Shown piece after piece: positions 32,817 to 41,855 of a DNA stretch of 64,000 bases. Every line of letters begins with the position of its first letter. Within the stretch, counting starts at the first letter, position 1. The notes below the pieces were generated by a model. That model was not told where the DNA came from and did not search any database. It saw only the letters and a list, made by a program, of their open reading frames with translations. The DNA comes from an uncultured Blastocatellia bacterium (GTDB lineage Bacteria; Acidobacteriota; Blastocatellia; HR10), in assembly GCA_937934295.1 (NCBI GenBank), contig CALHAI010000002.1, positions 1-64,000 of the forward strand. The letters run 5' to 3'. The position numbers and the translations under genes are program-made.

Positions 32817-35033
32817 ATGATGAAGCAGCGTCTTCGGATGTTCCTCTGGATTCTCATCGGCTTGGTCGCGTCAATGGAGAGGGAGCGCTTCGTCGCGGCG
32901 CAACGTCCGCAGCGAGGGATGACGTTCATGGATGTCTTGGAGTTGCGCGCTGTCGGCGATCCGGCGCTCTCCCCCGATGGGAAATGGCTGCTTTACACGG
33001 TGACGACGCTCAACTGGAAAGAGGGAAAACGCTTTCGCGACCTCTTCCTCGTCTCGACCTCCGGCGGCCCGTCGCGTCAGATGACGTTCACGACGAACCG
33101 GGACGAACATAGTCCGGCCTGGTCTCGCGACGGAGCGTTCTTCGCCTTCCTCTCGGACCGCGAGGGGAACCCGCAGCTCTACTTCATGCGTCCGGATGGG
33201 GGCGAAGCGCGCCGTGTGACCGATCACAAAGATGGGGTCGAACGCTTCGCCTTCAGCCGCGATGGGCGTTGGCTCGCGTTCACGGCCGGAAAGGAGGGGG
33301 AGCGTCAACTGTGGCTCCTGCCCGCCCGCTTCGACGCGGAAAAGCCTGTTCCTTTGACCGCGCACGAGACGGGCATCCTCCGATGGGAGTGGAGTCCGGA
33401 TAGCCAGCGAATCTATTTCACCTCCCCCGATTTTGTGGACAAACTCGATCGGGAACGGCGGGAGAAGAGATTCGACGTGCGCATTGTGGACCAGCCGAAG
33501 CCGCCCGCCCATCTCTGGGCCGTGGACGTGGAGACGAAGGCCGTGAAGCGATGGACGTCGGGCTCTGACTACAGCGTCGCTTCGTTCGTGATCTCCAAAG
33601 ACCATCGCTTCCTCGCCTTTCGCGGGGCTTCGACCTTCCGCTACGCGACGGGCGAAGAGGCCGAGATCTATCGGCTTGATCTCACCACCGGCGCTCTCGA
33701 GCGGCTCACGCGAAACACGGTGAGCGAGGGAGCGATGAGTTTCTCCCCCGATGGCGCGTGGTTGGCCTTCACGGCTCCCGATGACTTCACCTACATGCGT
33801 AACCTGCGCATTTATCTCGCGCCGACGCGCGGGGGATCGGTGCGCGAGCTTGAGACGACTTTCGATGGTGATGTCTCCCTCGGCTTCTGGGATAAGGATG
33901 GGAAGGCGATTTACTTCACCGAAGGCGTCGGGGTCAACGCCCATCTCTTCGCCATCTCCGTGGAGACGGGGCACGTCACACAGCTCACGCACGAGATCGG
34001 CGTTCTCTCTGCTACGTTCGACGAAGACACGGGGTGGCTCCTCTTGACGTTCACCGATCCGAAGAACCCACCCGATTTCTACATCACCACGTTGGACAAG
34101 GTCGGCCAACGGTCACAATGGACGCGCTTGACGCGAGCGAATCCGCAGATCGAGGGGCTCGCTCTCGGCGAATACGAGACCATTCAATGGAAGAGCACAG
34201 ATGGACAGATCGTCGAAGGCCTCCTCATCAAACCGATCGGCTATGAGCCGGGACAGCGATATCCGCTCATCGTCCAGCTCCATGGCGGTCCGGCCGCCGC
34301 ATATATGAATTCGTTCGCGGGGAGTTACGGCACATACGTGCACATTTTCGCCGCGAACGGCTATGCCGTCTTTCAACCCAATTATCGCGGTTCGTCCAAC
34401 TATGGCGAACGGTTCAAGATGCAAATCGCAGGCGACTACTTCCGGCAAGGGTACGAAGATATCATGAGCGGCGTGGACGAACTGATCGCGCGGGGCCTCG
34501 CCGATCCGGAGAAGCTCGGCATGATGGGATGGAGCGCCGGCGGCCACTTCTCCAACTGGACGCTCGTGCAGACCGACCGCTTCAAAGCGATCTCCACCGG
34601 AGCCGGAGCCGTGAACTGGATCTCCATGTATGCGCAGACGGATGTGCAAGTCCCTCGCGAATTCTATTTCAAAGGGCGGCCGTATGAGAACTGGGATCAC
34701 TATGTCACGGTCTCGCCCATCCGCTACATCACGCGCGCGAAGACGCCAACGCTCATTCACGTGGGGGAAGCGGATCCGCGTGTGCCGCGCCCGCAGAGCG
34801 AAGAGTTGCACATGGCCTTGAAGAAGCTCGGCGTGCCGACCGAGTTCATCATCTATCCGAACATGCCGCACGGATTGACGAATCCCCGATATCAACTCGT
34901 GAAGATGGTCGCGGAGTTCCAGTGGTTCGAGAGATGGCTCAAGGGGAAGGAACCGTGGCTCGATTGGAAGATCCTGCTTGATACCCTACAGGAGGAGGAA
35001 GCGAAGGAGCCCAAGCCGACGGAGGGGCGATGA
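32817..35033 (+). CDS. Secreted S9-family prolyl oligopeptidase-type peptidase
   Basis: 738 aa with a signal peptide (FLWILIGLVASM...VAAQ). Residues 30-450 form a beta-propeller with repeated WD40-like/TolB-like blades (LSPDGKWLLYTV, AWSRDGAFFAFLSDREG, FSPDGAWLAFTAPD). The C-terminal alpha/beta hydrolase has nucleophile Ser in GWSAGGHF (about 570), Asp in GEADPRVP (about 655) and His in MPHGL (about 684); QLHGGPAAA gives the oxyanion region. Degrades peptides in the periplasm or outside. ATG 32817 follows AAAGGAGGGGAG. Downstream there is a long region without genes. Confidence 0.92.
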   Translation: MMKQRLRMFLWILIGLVASMERERFVAAQRPQRGMTFMDVLELRAVGDPALSPDGKWLLYTVTTLNWKEGKRFRDLFLVSTSGGPSRQMTFTTNRDEHSPAWSRDGAFFAFLSDREGNPQLYFMRPDGGEARRVTDHKDGVERFAFSRDGRWLAFTAGKEGERQLWLLPARFDAEKPVPLTAHETGILRWEWSPDSQRIYFTSPDFVDKLDRERREKRFDVRIVDQPKPPAHLWAVDVETKAVKRWTSGSDYSVASFVISKDHRFLAFRGASTFRYATGEEAEIYRLDLTTGALERLTRNTVSEGAMSFSPDGAWLAFTAPDDFTYMRNLRIYLAPTRGGSVRELETTFDGDVSLGFWDKDGKAIYFTEGVGVNAHLFAISVETGHVTQLTHEIGVLSATFDEDTGWLLLTFTDPKNPPDFYITTLDKVGQRSQWTRLTRANPQIEGLALGEYETIQWKSTDGQIVEGLLIKPIGYEPGQRYPLIVQLHGGPAAAYMNSFAGSYGTYVHIFAANGYAVFQPNYRGSSNYGERFKMQIAGDYFRQGYEDIMSGVDELIARGLADPEKLGMMGWSAGGHFSNWTLVQTDRFKAISTGAGAVNWISMYAQTDVQVPREFYFKGRPYENWDHYVTVSPIRYITRAKTPTLIHVGEADPRVPRPQSEELHMALKKLGVPTEFIIYPNMPHGLTNPRYQLVKMVAEFQWFERWLKGKEPWLDWKILLDTLQEEEAKEPKPTEGR

Positions 35034-35616
35034 TCCGGGAACGAAAGGCGCGCGCCTCCTGACTCTCAATCCGATGCCGCCTCAGCGCCGCATAGAGCGC
35101 GTCTTCCAGCGGACTCTCGTGAAACAGCTCAGTGATCTCTCAGTGCGACGGAGTTTCTCCCAAGTCGTGGGGCATACATGAGCGAAGAAGTCATCAATAC
35201 CCTTGGACGTTCCTTCGGGAGGAGATCAAGCGGGCTTTTCTCGAGATCCGAAATGCTATGCACGGCACTTCCCTCCAGACATCCTTCAACTTCCCCCATC
35301 CGATCAGGTCGCTCGCGAAAGACGCCCGTATTGCTCCGATCACTCGTCAGCTGAACCTCCGAAGGCATTCTCGACTGAAGCGTCGTGGTCCTCGTGATCT
35401 CCCAGCCGCCCAACTACTCCCTTGAGATCGTCAAGATATGCCCATACGCACCCAAAGGGGCGTTGAATGATGGGAGCTCAGCGAGACGCGGCGATCTCGA
35501 AACGCTGCTGAAGAGCTCCTTGAAGATGTCCACTGCCGAAAAAGTGGCGCGCCCTGATCACGTGAGAGCGCTATGTCCGATCCCTGAAGGGAGGATGATG
35601 GAACGCGCTCCGGGTT
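35034..35616. other. Long intergenic region with no recognisable gene
   Basis: About 580 bases, visibly less GC-rich than the flanks. Short open frames exist on both strands, but their translations are rich in Ser/Arg, have no domain pattern and no good ribosome-binding site. I see no RNA family. It could be a decayed gene. Confidence 0.5.
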
Positions 35617-35645
35617 TTGACAAGGCGAGGGGGATCGTCTATAAG
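35617..35645 (+). promoter_or_regulatory. Near-consensus promoter before a small basic protein gene
   Basis: TTGACA (35617-35622), exactly 17 bases, TATAAG (35640-35645). Leader of about 40 bases to ATG 35693. Confidence 0.7.
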
Positions 35646-35692
35646 ATTTGCGTTCGAGACCTTCCCCGAAGCGGAGAGGAAGCTAATGGGCC

Positions 35693-35890
35693 ATGGGAGC
35701 GGGAACGCGTGCACAGGAGTTGCGCCGACGCCGACATCGGAAGCTGAAGCGGCGCAAGCAGCTCTTGCACGAGCTGTTTCGAGTGCTCGAGCAAGGGCGC
35801 ACGCGTGAGGAGCGCGTGAAGATCGCTCAGGAATTCTGGCAGAAGTTGCGGGGCACGCCGCCTGGGTGGGTGTCCTCCTTCTCCACATGA
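35693..35890 (+). CDS. Small basic helical protein, function unknown
   Basis: 65 aa. The first half is very basic (ELRRRRHRKLKRRKQLLHEL), the rest amphipathic helix (TREERVKIAQEFWQKL) with a short GTPPGWV tail. It is too short for domain assignment. Support: a near-consensus promoter 47 bases upstream and GGAGAGGAAG in the leader, though 12 or so bases from the start. A different frame from ATG 35686 encodes 40 Ala/Ser-rich residues and looks less protein-like. Could bind nucleic acid; this is a guess from charge. Confidence 0.45.
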   Translation: MGAGTRAQELRRRRHRKLKRRKQLLHELFRVLEQGRTREERVKIAQEFWQKLRGTPPGWVSSFST

Positions 35891-35931
35891 GGTGAGCGCC
35901 GCGCCGAAGGCGAATTCGCACGGGGCGCGCT

Positions 35932-37224
35932 TCAGGGGTCCGGTGTCGTCGTGCCGGAAGTGGTTGGCTGCGCGTCTTCCAGACGCAGCGTGAGGCGTTT
36001 GAGCACCATCGTGCCGTAGGCACCGCGCGGGAGGATGAAGCGCAGCACCGCTTTCACGCGGCCCGGATAGAGCTCGTCCGGCGCCACATCGAGCAGCTCC
36101 AGCTCCTCCGGGAACAGAATCACATCACGCGGAACGGCTTTGACGTACGCCCGTCGCAGCTTCTTCAGCGCGAAGGCCTGATCCGACATGATCCCCGCGC
36201 GCTCCAGAACCGTCCGATACACGTGCTCAAGATACGGATCAGCGAGCGACGCGCGAGGCCCGGGCGTAGGGAGCTTCGCCCCCCGCAAATAGTCGAGCGC
36301 GTCGCGGGAGAGCGTCAGGTAAAAGGCATATCGCGTGGCGATGCCGCGCACTTCGAGGACCAGCGGGGCCCACGTCCGCACGATCTCCCGTACCATCTCG
36401 TTCCAGAGGAAGGATTGATAGGCCGAGAGGATCATGGCCAACTCCTCCCGGGGGATGAGATTGACGGCCCCCACGCAGTCCCCCCCACGCCGCCACAAGA
36501 AGCGGAAAAGGCGGCGTTCGGTCACCGTCTTCGCTCGCTCCAGACATGTCTCCCACTGTCCCCAATGCTCGAGGAAATAGCGCTTGCGCTCCTTGGCCGT
36601 TCGCTTCTCCTCGGGATAGCAGAGTGTGAGATAAATTCGCAGTGCTTCCTCCCACTGATCCTTCAGGAGCCGCTCGGCGATGAAGCCGCGCCTTCGATCA
36701 TAGGAGCCGAAGCGTTGCTCGTCGAAGTAGTTCGGCAGGCCATAGTCTCGCACGGCGCGAAGATTGCGCTCCAGGTGGACGACCTCTTCGACCCGCATCG
36801 CCCGCAGGATGATTCGAAATTCGTTACCCCGAATGAATTCGGGCGTCATCGGCTCATCCGTCCATCCCAGAGCCTGAAGCGAGAACGCGGGCTCGGTGAG
36901 CGAGAGATCGCGCTCATCGCGAATCGTGACATATTGCGTCGTGAGGGCATGACGATCTTTTCGTCCCCCGTAGGAGAATGCCTCGTAGGGGAGACAGAGC
37001 CGCCGCGCGAGCCGCCGCAGGAGATCGGTTGTGTTCCACCCGGCTTTGGTCAACCGATAGAGGCGGTACCGTCCGCGTTCGGACGGCGTGAGATCGGCGA
37101 GCTCCGTGACCTGAAAATCTTCGGGTTTGACCTTGATCTTGTACGCGATCGACCGTCCTTGGCAGACCCGCGTTTCGGTCGCCGGACGCTCGGGGATCGA
37201 GAGAGGTGTGCGCTCTTGCGACAT
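35932..37224 (-). CDS. truD: tRNA pseudouridine(13) synthase TruD
   Basis: 430 aa. Isomerises U13 of tRNA-Glu and others. The catalytic Asp is in YGGRKDRHALTTQ (about residue 90); KPEDFQVTE, LGWTDEPMTPEFIRGNEF and NYFDEQRFG are the other TruD motifs, with the family-specific insertion (TRUD domain) in the middle around LRIYLTLCYPEEKRT. Longer than E. coli TruD (349 aa), nearer to archaeal and thermophile forms. The YdjM-like gene ends 9 bases upstream of its start region on the same strand, so the two are probably one transcript. Confidence 0.92.
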   Translation of the reverse strand: MSQERTPLSIPERPATETRVCQGRSIAYKIKVKPEDFQVTELADLTPSERGRYRLYRLTKAGWNTTDLLRRLARRLCLPYEAFSYGGRKDRHALTTQYVTIRDERDLSLTEPAFSLQALGWTDEPMTPEFIRGNEFRIILRAMRVEEVVHLERNLRAVRDYGLPNYFDEQRFGSYDRRRGFIAERLLKDQWEEALRIYLTLCYPEEKRTAKERKRYFLEHWGQWETCLERAKTVTERRLFRFLWRRGGDCVGAVNLIPREELAMILSAYQSFLWNEMVREIVRTWAPLVLEVRGIATRYAFYLTLSRDALDYLRGAKLPTPGPRASLADPYLEHVYRTVLERAGIMSDQAFALKKLRRAYVKAVPRDVILFPEELELLDVAPDELYPGRVKAVLRFILPRGAYGTMVLKRLTLRLEDAQPTTSGTTTPDP

Positions 37225-37233
37225 CGGTCTCGC

Positions 37234-38349
37234 TCAGTGCAAAAAGGCGACGCGCTCGATACGTCCGCCGGCGTCGAAAATGACCTCCAAAGCCTGTCGC
37301 TTCTGCTCCATCAATTGGGGCCAACGCGTGAGGAACAGGCGCGCGATCGCTCGGCCGACAGCGTCCAGGTCCTCCAACCGCCCCTGGAATCTCAGGTCGT
37401 AGAGGATGACGCGCTGCTTCTCGCCCTCATCAAGGCGTACAGCGAGCGGAAAGCGAGCGAACCACTGATAACGCTTCCCCTGCGGTGTCGCCCATGCGCG
37501 CGCGATAAACGGATCGTCCATGCGGAACGGCGAAGGATATGTGGCGATCGGCCCAAGAGCGGCGCGCGACACGTAGACTGGAATGTCGTAGACGTAATCG
37601 GAGGTCATGACGATGCCCTTGCGATGAAGCGGCGAGAAGGCGACGGGGATCGCCCCAATCCTCGTGGCCGAGACCCCATGTCCTCTCGCCCACATCTCCA
37701 AGTGCCGAAGCGCCATCACCTGCACGCCGGCGGCGAGCCCCACATACCCCACAAGGAGTAGGGCGCCGATGCGATCCTCCCATCCCATCCTTCGCCTTCG
37801 AAGCCCCTCACGCCCGAGCGCGTGCCGCAGCAGCCACGGCACGCTGAGGATCAACCACACATATGGATCAATGATGAACCAGAGATCGAGGCTGAACCGC
37901 CGATCGGAGAAAGGTTGCAGGAGCATCGTCCCATAGGACGTCACCACGTCGAAGAAGATGTGTGAGCCGATCCCGAGAACGCTCGCGAGATAAAAGGCCC
38001 AGAAGCCATAGGTCGCGCGCTCGGAGAGACCTGCTGGTCCGTTGGGGGTCGCGCGGCTCTCCACACCGCGTGGACGTGACGAATACCCTCGCGCGCGTTC
38101 GAGGAACACATGGGGAAGGCGAAAATACGTGAGGGCAGCCACGGGGAATCCCAGCAAGGCCGCCCCAAAGAGCGAATGCGTGAACCCCCGATGGTTCTGC
38201 AGCCCAGCCAACGGATCGCCCGCGCCGTAGAGGATGTCCACATCCGGCAGTACACTGCAAAGGGTCGCGAGCACCAGGAGATCGCGTCGCTCGGGCACAA
38301 GGGCCTTCGCGAAAAGCCGCGTGATCAAGCCGTGCGTGATCGTGTCCAT
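37234..38349 (-). CDS. YdjM/YbcI-family membrane-bound metal-dependent hydrolase (DUF457)
   Basis: 371 aa. MDTITHGLITRLFAKAL is the typical start of this family, followed by SVLPDVDIL and NHRGFTHSLFGA, whose His and Asp residues are the presumed metal ligands; a further HIFFDVVTSYGT holds another conserved set. Four helices lie in the first 220 residues; the last 130 residues are soluble and beta-rich. E. coli YdjM is LexA-regulated, but I see no LexA box here. Substrate unknown. Confidence 0.82.
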   Translation of the reverse strand: MDTITHGLITRLFAKALVPERRDLLVLATLCSVLPDVDILYGAGDPLAGLQNHRGFTHSLFGAALLGFPVAALTYFRLPHVFLERARGYSSRPRGVESRATPNGPAGLSERATYGFWAFYLASVLGIGSHIFFDVVTSYGTMLLQPFSDRRFSLDLWFIIDPYVWLILSVPWLLRHALGREGLRRRRMGWEDRIGALLLVGYVGLAAGVQVMALRHLEMWARGHGVSATRIGAIPVAFSPLHRKGIVMTSDYVYDIPVYVSRAALGPIATYPSPFRMDDPFIARAWATPQGKRYQWFARFPLAVRLDEGEKQRVILYDLRFQGRLEDLDAVGRAIARLFLTRWPQLMEQKRQALEVIFDAGGRIERVAFLH

Positions 38350-38490
38350 CTTCTCCCCAGCCTGAAAAAGTATCGAAGCCTCACCGCATCGGGCAATGGT
38401 TCTGGATGCTCTCCAGGGCGGCTCACGCCGATGACGCGCCGGCAGAGGCGCGTCAGAGCGCGAGAAGTCCGCCCCTCGCTGGCAGACCGT

Positions 38491-39948
38491 TCACGACCAC
38501 CAGCCCAGCATCTTCCACCACGGGGGCCCAATCCCGAACCAAATGGCCAGATTGACCCATGAGGCAATCAGTCCGAGCCGCCACCACGTCGTCTGCGCGA
38601 CGTATCCGGCGCCGAAATAGATAGGCGCGGGCGTCGTCCCATAATGCGTGAGTCCGGCCATCAAATTCGAGAGGTACGCGAGCGCGTGCACGGCCAGCGG
38701 AGCTGGAGCACCGGCGGCGAGCACGACGACGAGGAATGGGGTGTACATTGCCGTCGCATGCGCCGTGATGCTCGCAAACCCATAGTGCGCGTAAAAATAG
38801 ACGAGCGCCAGAAGGAGCAGCGCCCCCCACCAGCTCCATCCCGCTGTCGCCGCCGCGGCCGCCTCAGCAAGGCGCCGCGTGAGATCGGTTTCGCCGAGCG
38901 CTCCTCCCATGCGCACGAGCCCCCCGTACCAAAGGAAGACCTCCCACGCGCTGCGCTCAGAAATCACATCCTCCCACGTCAGCACACCGCCCAGCAGCAA
39001 GAGCGCGATCCCCAAAAGCGCGATCACGGCATAATGCAGCCCATGCCAGCTCATCGTCATCCACAACGACGCCACGATCAGGAAGACAGCGAGCATCATC
39101 TTCTCCTGGCGCGACATCGGCCCCAGGCGCTTCAATTCCGCTTCAGCTAAGGCAGCAGCCTTGGGCGTGCGCCGTTGCTCTGGCGGAAACAACCGGTAAA
39201 GGAGCAGGGGGACGAGGAGAAACGAGAGCGCTCCCGGCACGAGCGCTCCGAGCGCCCATCGCGCATAAGTGAGCGAGACGCCAGCCACCTGCTCGGCGAA
39301 TTTCGCGATCAAGGGATTCGACGCCTGACCAGTCAGGAACATCGCGCACACAATGACCTCGCATTGATACACGAGGACCATGAGGAAAGCGCCCAGCCGA
39401 CGCGCCGAATCTCCGGGCCGCGAATCATACGCCTCGGCCAAGCTGCGCGCAATGGGGAAGAGGATTCCCCCACAGCGCGCACCATTGGAAGGAATGATCG
39501 TCGCCAGCACCAGGTCCGTCGCGGCCAACGCATATCCGAGGCCGAGCGAATGCCGCCCCACAGCGCGAATGAAGAGGAACGCAATGCGCCGCCCAAGCCC
39601 CGTCTTGATCATCCCGCGCGCGAAGAAGAAGGCGGCGAGCACGAGCCAGACGATCGGGTCCGCATATCCGGAGAGCGCCTCGCCGACGGGCATCGTTCCC
39701 GTCACAGCGAGCGCGAGCACGCCCAGAAGCACCACAGCTCCCCCCGGCATCGGTTGCGCGATCAAGCCCACGATCGTCGCCAAGAAAATCGCCAGCAGGT
39801 GCCACGATGTGCGCGCAATCCCTTCGGGAATCGGCGCCAGCGCGATCCCCGCGCCTGTCAAAAAGACGATCCCCCACCGCATCAGAGTCGGGGAGAACCC
39901 ACGGCGAGGGCCCATCTCGCGATGTACAAGAGGCGATGGCACGCTCAC
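38491..39948 (-). CDS. DASS/SLC13-family dicarboxylate transporter (CitT-like)
   Basis: 485 aa with about 12 helices. GYADPIVWLVLAAFFFARGMIKTGLGRR and LATIIPSNGARCGGILFPIARSL match the CitT/TtdT/2-oxoglutarate-malate group; the second signature is THYGTTPAPIYFGAGYV. The substrate motif SNT of the first half reads SNG here. Takes up or exchanges di- and tricarboxylates. The start is uncertain: GTG 39948 is placed 6 bases after GGTGAG; TTG 39954, GTG 39942 and ATG 39915 are in frame. Confidence 0.85.
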   Translation of the reverse strand: MSVPSPLVHREMGPRRGFSPTLMRWGIVFLTGAGIALAPIPEGIARTSWHLLAIFLATIVGLIAQPMPGGAVVLLGVLALAVTGTMPVGEALSGYADPIVWLVLAAFFFARGMIKTGLGRRIAFLFIRAVGRHSLGLGYALAATDLVLATIIPSNGARCGGILFPIARSLAEAYDSRPGDSARRLGAFLMVLVYQCEVIVCAMFLTGQASNPLIAKFAEQVAGVSLTYARWALGALVPGALSFLLVPLLLYRLFPPEQRRTPKAAALAEAELKRLGPMSRQEKMMLAVFLIVASLWMTMSWHGLHYAVIALLGIALLLLGGVLTWEDVISERSAWEVFLWYGGLVRMGGALGETDLTRRLAEAAAAATAGWSWWGALLLLALVYFYAHYGFASITAHATAMYTPFLVVVLAAGAPAPLAVHALAYLSNLMAGLTHYGTTPAPIYFGAGYVAQTTWWRLGLIASWVNLAIWFGIGPPWWKMLGWWS

Positions 39949-40042
39949 GCTCAACTCACCGCAGAGCCCGAATGAGGCACTCCCCCCATCATCGAGAGAT
40001 CCGGAACCTCACCCGTCCGTTCCAGAAGTCGCGCGCGAACGC

Positions 40043-41779
40043 TCATCCGGCGAGCTTCACCTTCTTCTGCATCTCGTACATCTGCAAGATCTCCCGAACG
40101 GTGTTCGTATCTTCCGGCCTCTTGTCCTCTCGGATCCAGCCGACGACGCGCGGGAAGCGCAGCGCGTAGCCCGGTTCGTCATCTCGCTTGCCGCAAGTGT
40201 GCACCGGCGACTTCGTGATCTCGTCGGCCAGCACTGTCACGACATAGCGCGGCTCGACCCAGACATCGGGTTCAATGAGCGAATCCACCCGCGCGGGCCG
40301 ATGCGCCATACGACAACCGTCGAGCAGTTCCCGGATACGCACCCATTCCTCCTCGCTCAAGCCACTCCCGATCTTCGCGATCGTCTTGAACGTATCGCTC
40401 TGCTCATCGTACACGGCGCCGAGCAACGCCCCGATGCCAAAGCGCGCTCGCGACCCCCGCCCATGGAAATATCCGACCAGGACGACGTCGATCGTATCGC
40501 TCAACTCGCCCTTGTACGAGCGCTTGAGCTTGATCCAATGGAAGCCGCGTGCTCCCGCCTGATACGGTGCATCGAGGCGTTTGGCGACGATGCCCTCCAA
40601 TCCTCGCTCAATGCTGTGCGCGAAGAACCGCTCCACGGCCTTGGGATCCTCGGTGACGATCATCTCGGCGAGCTTCAACCGTTCACCCGGACGAATCATC
40701 CGCTCCAACATCCGCCGTCGCTTCTCGTAGGGTTCGGGCGTGTAGTCTGCGCCGTCACAGTAGAGCAGATCGAAGGCGTAGAGGACTAGCGGATACTCGC
40801 GCGCCATCTCCTCAATCCCATGTTTGCGTTTGCGCTGCACGGTGACCTGAAAGGGGTAAATCTCGCCTGTCTCTTCGTTCACGGCGACGGCCTCGCCCTC
40901 GAAGATCGCCTCGCGCGCGGCGACCTGTCGCCGCACGCCCTCGACGATGTCCGGGAACATCGGCGTCGTGCGTTCGAGATTTCGGGAGAAGATCTCGACC
41001 GCATCCCCTTGCTTGTGCACCTGACAGCGGAAGCCATCGATCTTCACCTCGACGGCGCAGCGTCCGAGCCGTCGGATGATCTCCTCAGCTGTCGGCAGGC
41101 GCTCAGCCAAGGCCATGCGAATCGGATGCCCGACGCGAACCCGAAAGGCACGAATCCCTTCCAGGCCGCGTTCCCGAAGCGTGCGCGCCACCAGTCCGAG
41201 ATCCGAACAAAGGTTGTACGCGCGCTCCAGGTCCGGCCTCCAGCTCCGATCGCCCGCACCTGCTTTCGAGAGCGCATCCAGGATCGTGGGATCGCCGATC
41301 CCCAGGCGCAAGCGTCCCATGACGAACCGCGCGATGTAGCGAGCCTCTTTCGGCCCTACCTCCGCGAGCAGCTCGCTGAGCCCCTGCACCTTTCTCTCGA
41401 CACTCCCCTCGCCGCTCTGCTCGGCGATCTCCATCAAGCGTGCGTAGACGGAGGCGACCGTGAGCTTCCCGCGCGCGGGCGCTTCTTTCAGTCGCTCGAC
41501 GACCAGCCCGGGATCGCCCAGCTTCTTATAGAGCGTCAGGACACGCGATTCGTCAACGCCAGTGGCCTTCGCGATGGCCCGCAACACGAGCTTCTCAGCC
41601 ATCCCGATCTCAATGCCTCGGAAGGGCGGCGCCAATTGCTCCTCCAGCAGATAAACGACCGGAGCGATCTCTTCAGCTCCCACCTCGCGAAACAGCTCAC
41701 TCAAGATGTCGAACATCTCCAGCCGCTTGGTCGTCCCTTCTAGACGCTCGAAATACTCCACGAGCGTGGCAAATCTCAT
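40043..41779 (-). CDS. ATP-dependent DNA ligase, archaeal/eukaryotic type I
   Basis: 578 aa. Seals nicks in duplex DNA through a ligase-AMP intermediate. The N-terminal DNA-binding domain (about 1-200; MRFATLVEYFERLEGTTKRLEM) is present, then the adenylation domain with the nucleotide lysine in VEVKIDGFRCQ (about 250), EGEAVAVN, EGIVAKRLD and WIKLKRSY, and an OB domain. This three-domain form is normal in archaea; bacterial LigD/LigC lack this N-terminal domain. ATG 41779 follows GGAGGAGGGG. It would be additional to the housekeeping NAD-dependent LigA. No Ku or polymerase partner nearby. Confidence 0.9.
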   Translation of the reverse strand: MRFATLVEYFERLEGTTKRLEMFDILSELFREVGAEEIAPVVYLLEEQLAPPFRGIEIGMAEKLVLRAIAKATGVDESRVLTLYKKLGDPGLVVERLKEAPARGKLTVASVYARLMEIAEQSGEGSVERKVQGLSELLAEVGPKEARYIARFVMGRLRLGIGDPTILDALSKAGAGDRSWRPDLERAYNLCSDLGLVARTLRERGLEGIRAFRVRVGHPIRMALAERLPTAEEIIRRLGRCAVEVKIDGFRCQVHKQGDAVEIFSRNLERTTPMFPDIVEGVRRQVAAREAIFEGEAVAVNEETGEIYPFQVTVQRKRKHGIEEMAREYPLVLYAFDLLYCDGADYTPEPYEKRRRMLERMIRPGERLKLAEMIVTEDPKAVERFFAHSIERGLEGIVAKRLDAPYQAGARGFHWIKLKRSYKGELSDTIDVVLVGYFHGRGSRARFGIGALLGAVYDEQSDTFKTIAKIGSGLSEEEWVRIRELLDGCRMAHRPARVDSLIEPDVWVEPRYVVTVLADEITKSPVHTCGKRDDEPGYALRFPRVVGWIREDKRPEDTNTVREILQMYEMQKKVKLAG

Positions 41780-41855
41780 ATAACCCCTCCTCCTCATCCG
41801 CCAAGGGAGTCCTTCTCCGTGGCGGACCCGGATTGGCGATCAGGTCGCCCTCACC

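Noticed and set aside
32871-34109. 412-codon open frame on the minus strand
   Set aside because: Antisense to the S9 peptidase propeller; no domain.
35385-35747. 120-codon open frame in the gene-poor region
   Set aside because: No Shine-Dalgarno, no family pattern, and it runs through the consensus promoter of the small basic gene.
36223-37761. 512-codon open frame on the plus strand
   Set aside because: Antisense to truD and the YdjM-like gene, both clear family members; composition is typical of antisense frames.
39380-40789. 469-codon open frame on the plus strand
   Set aside because: Antisense to the DASS transporter and DNA ligase; no recognisable motif.
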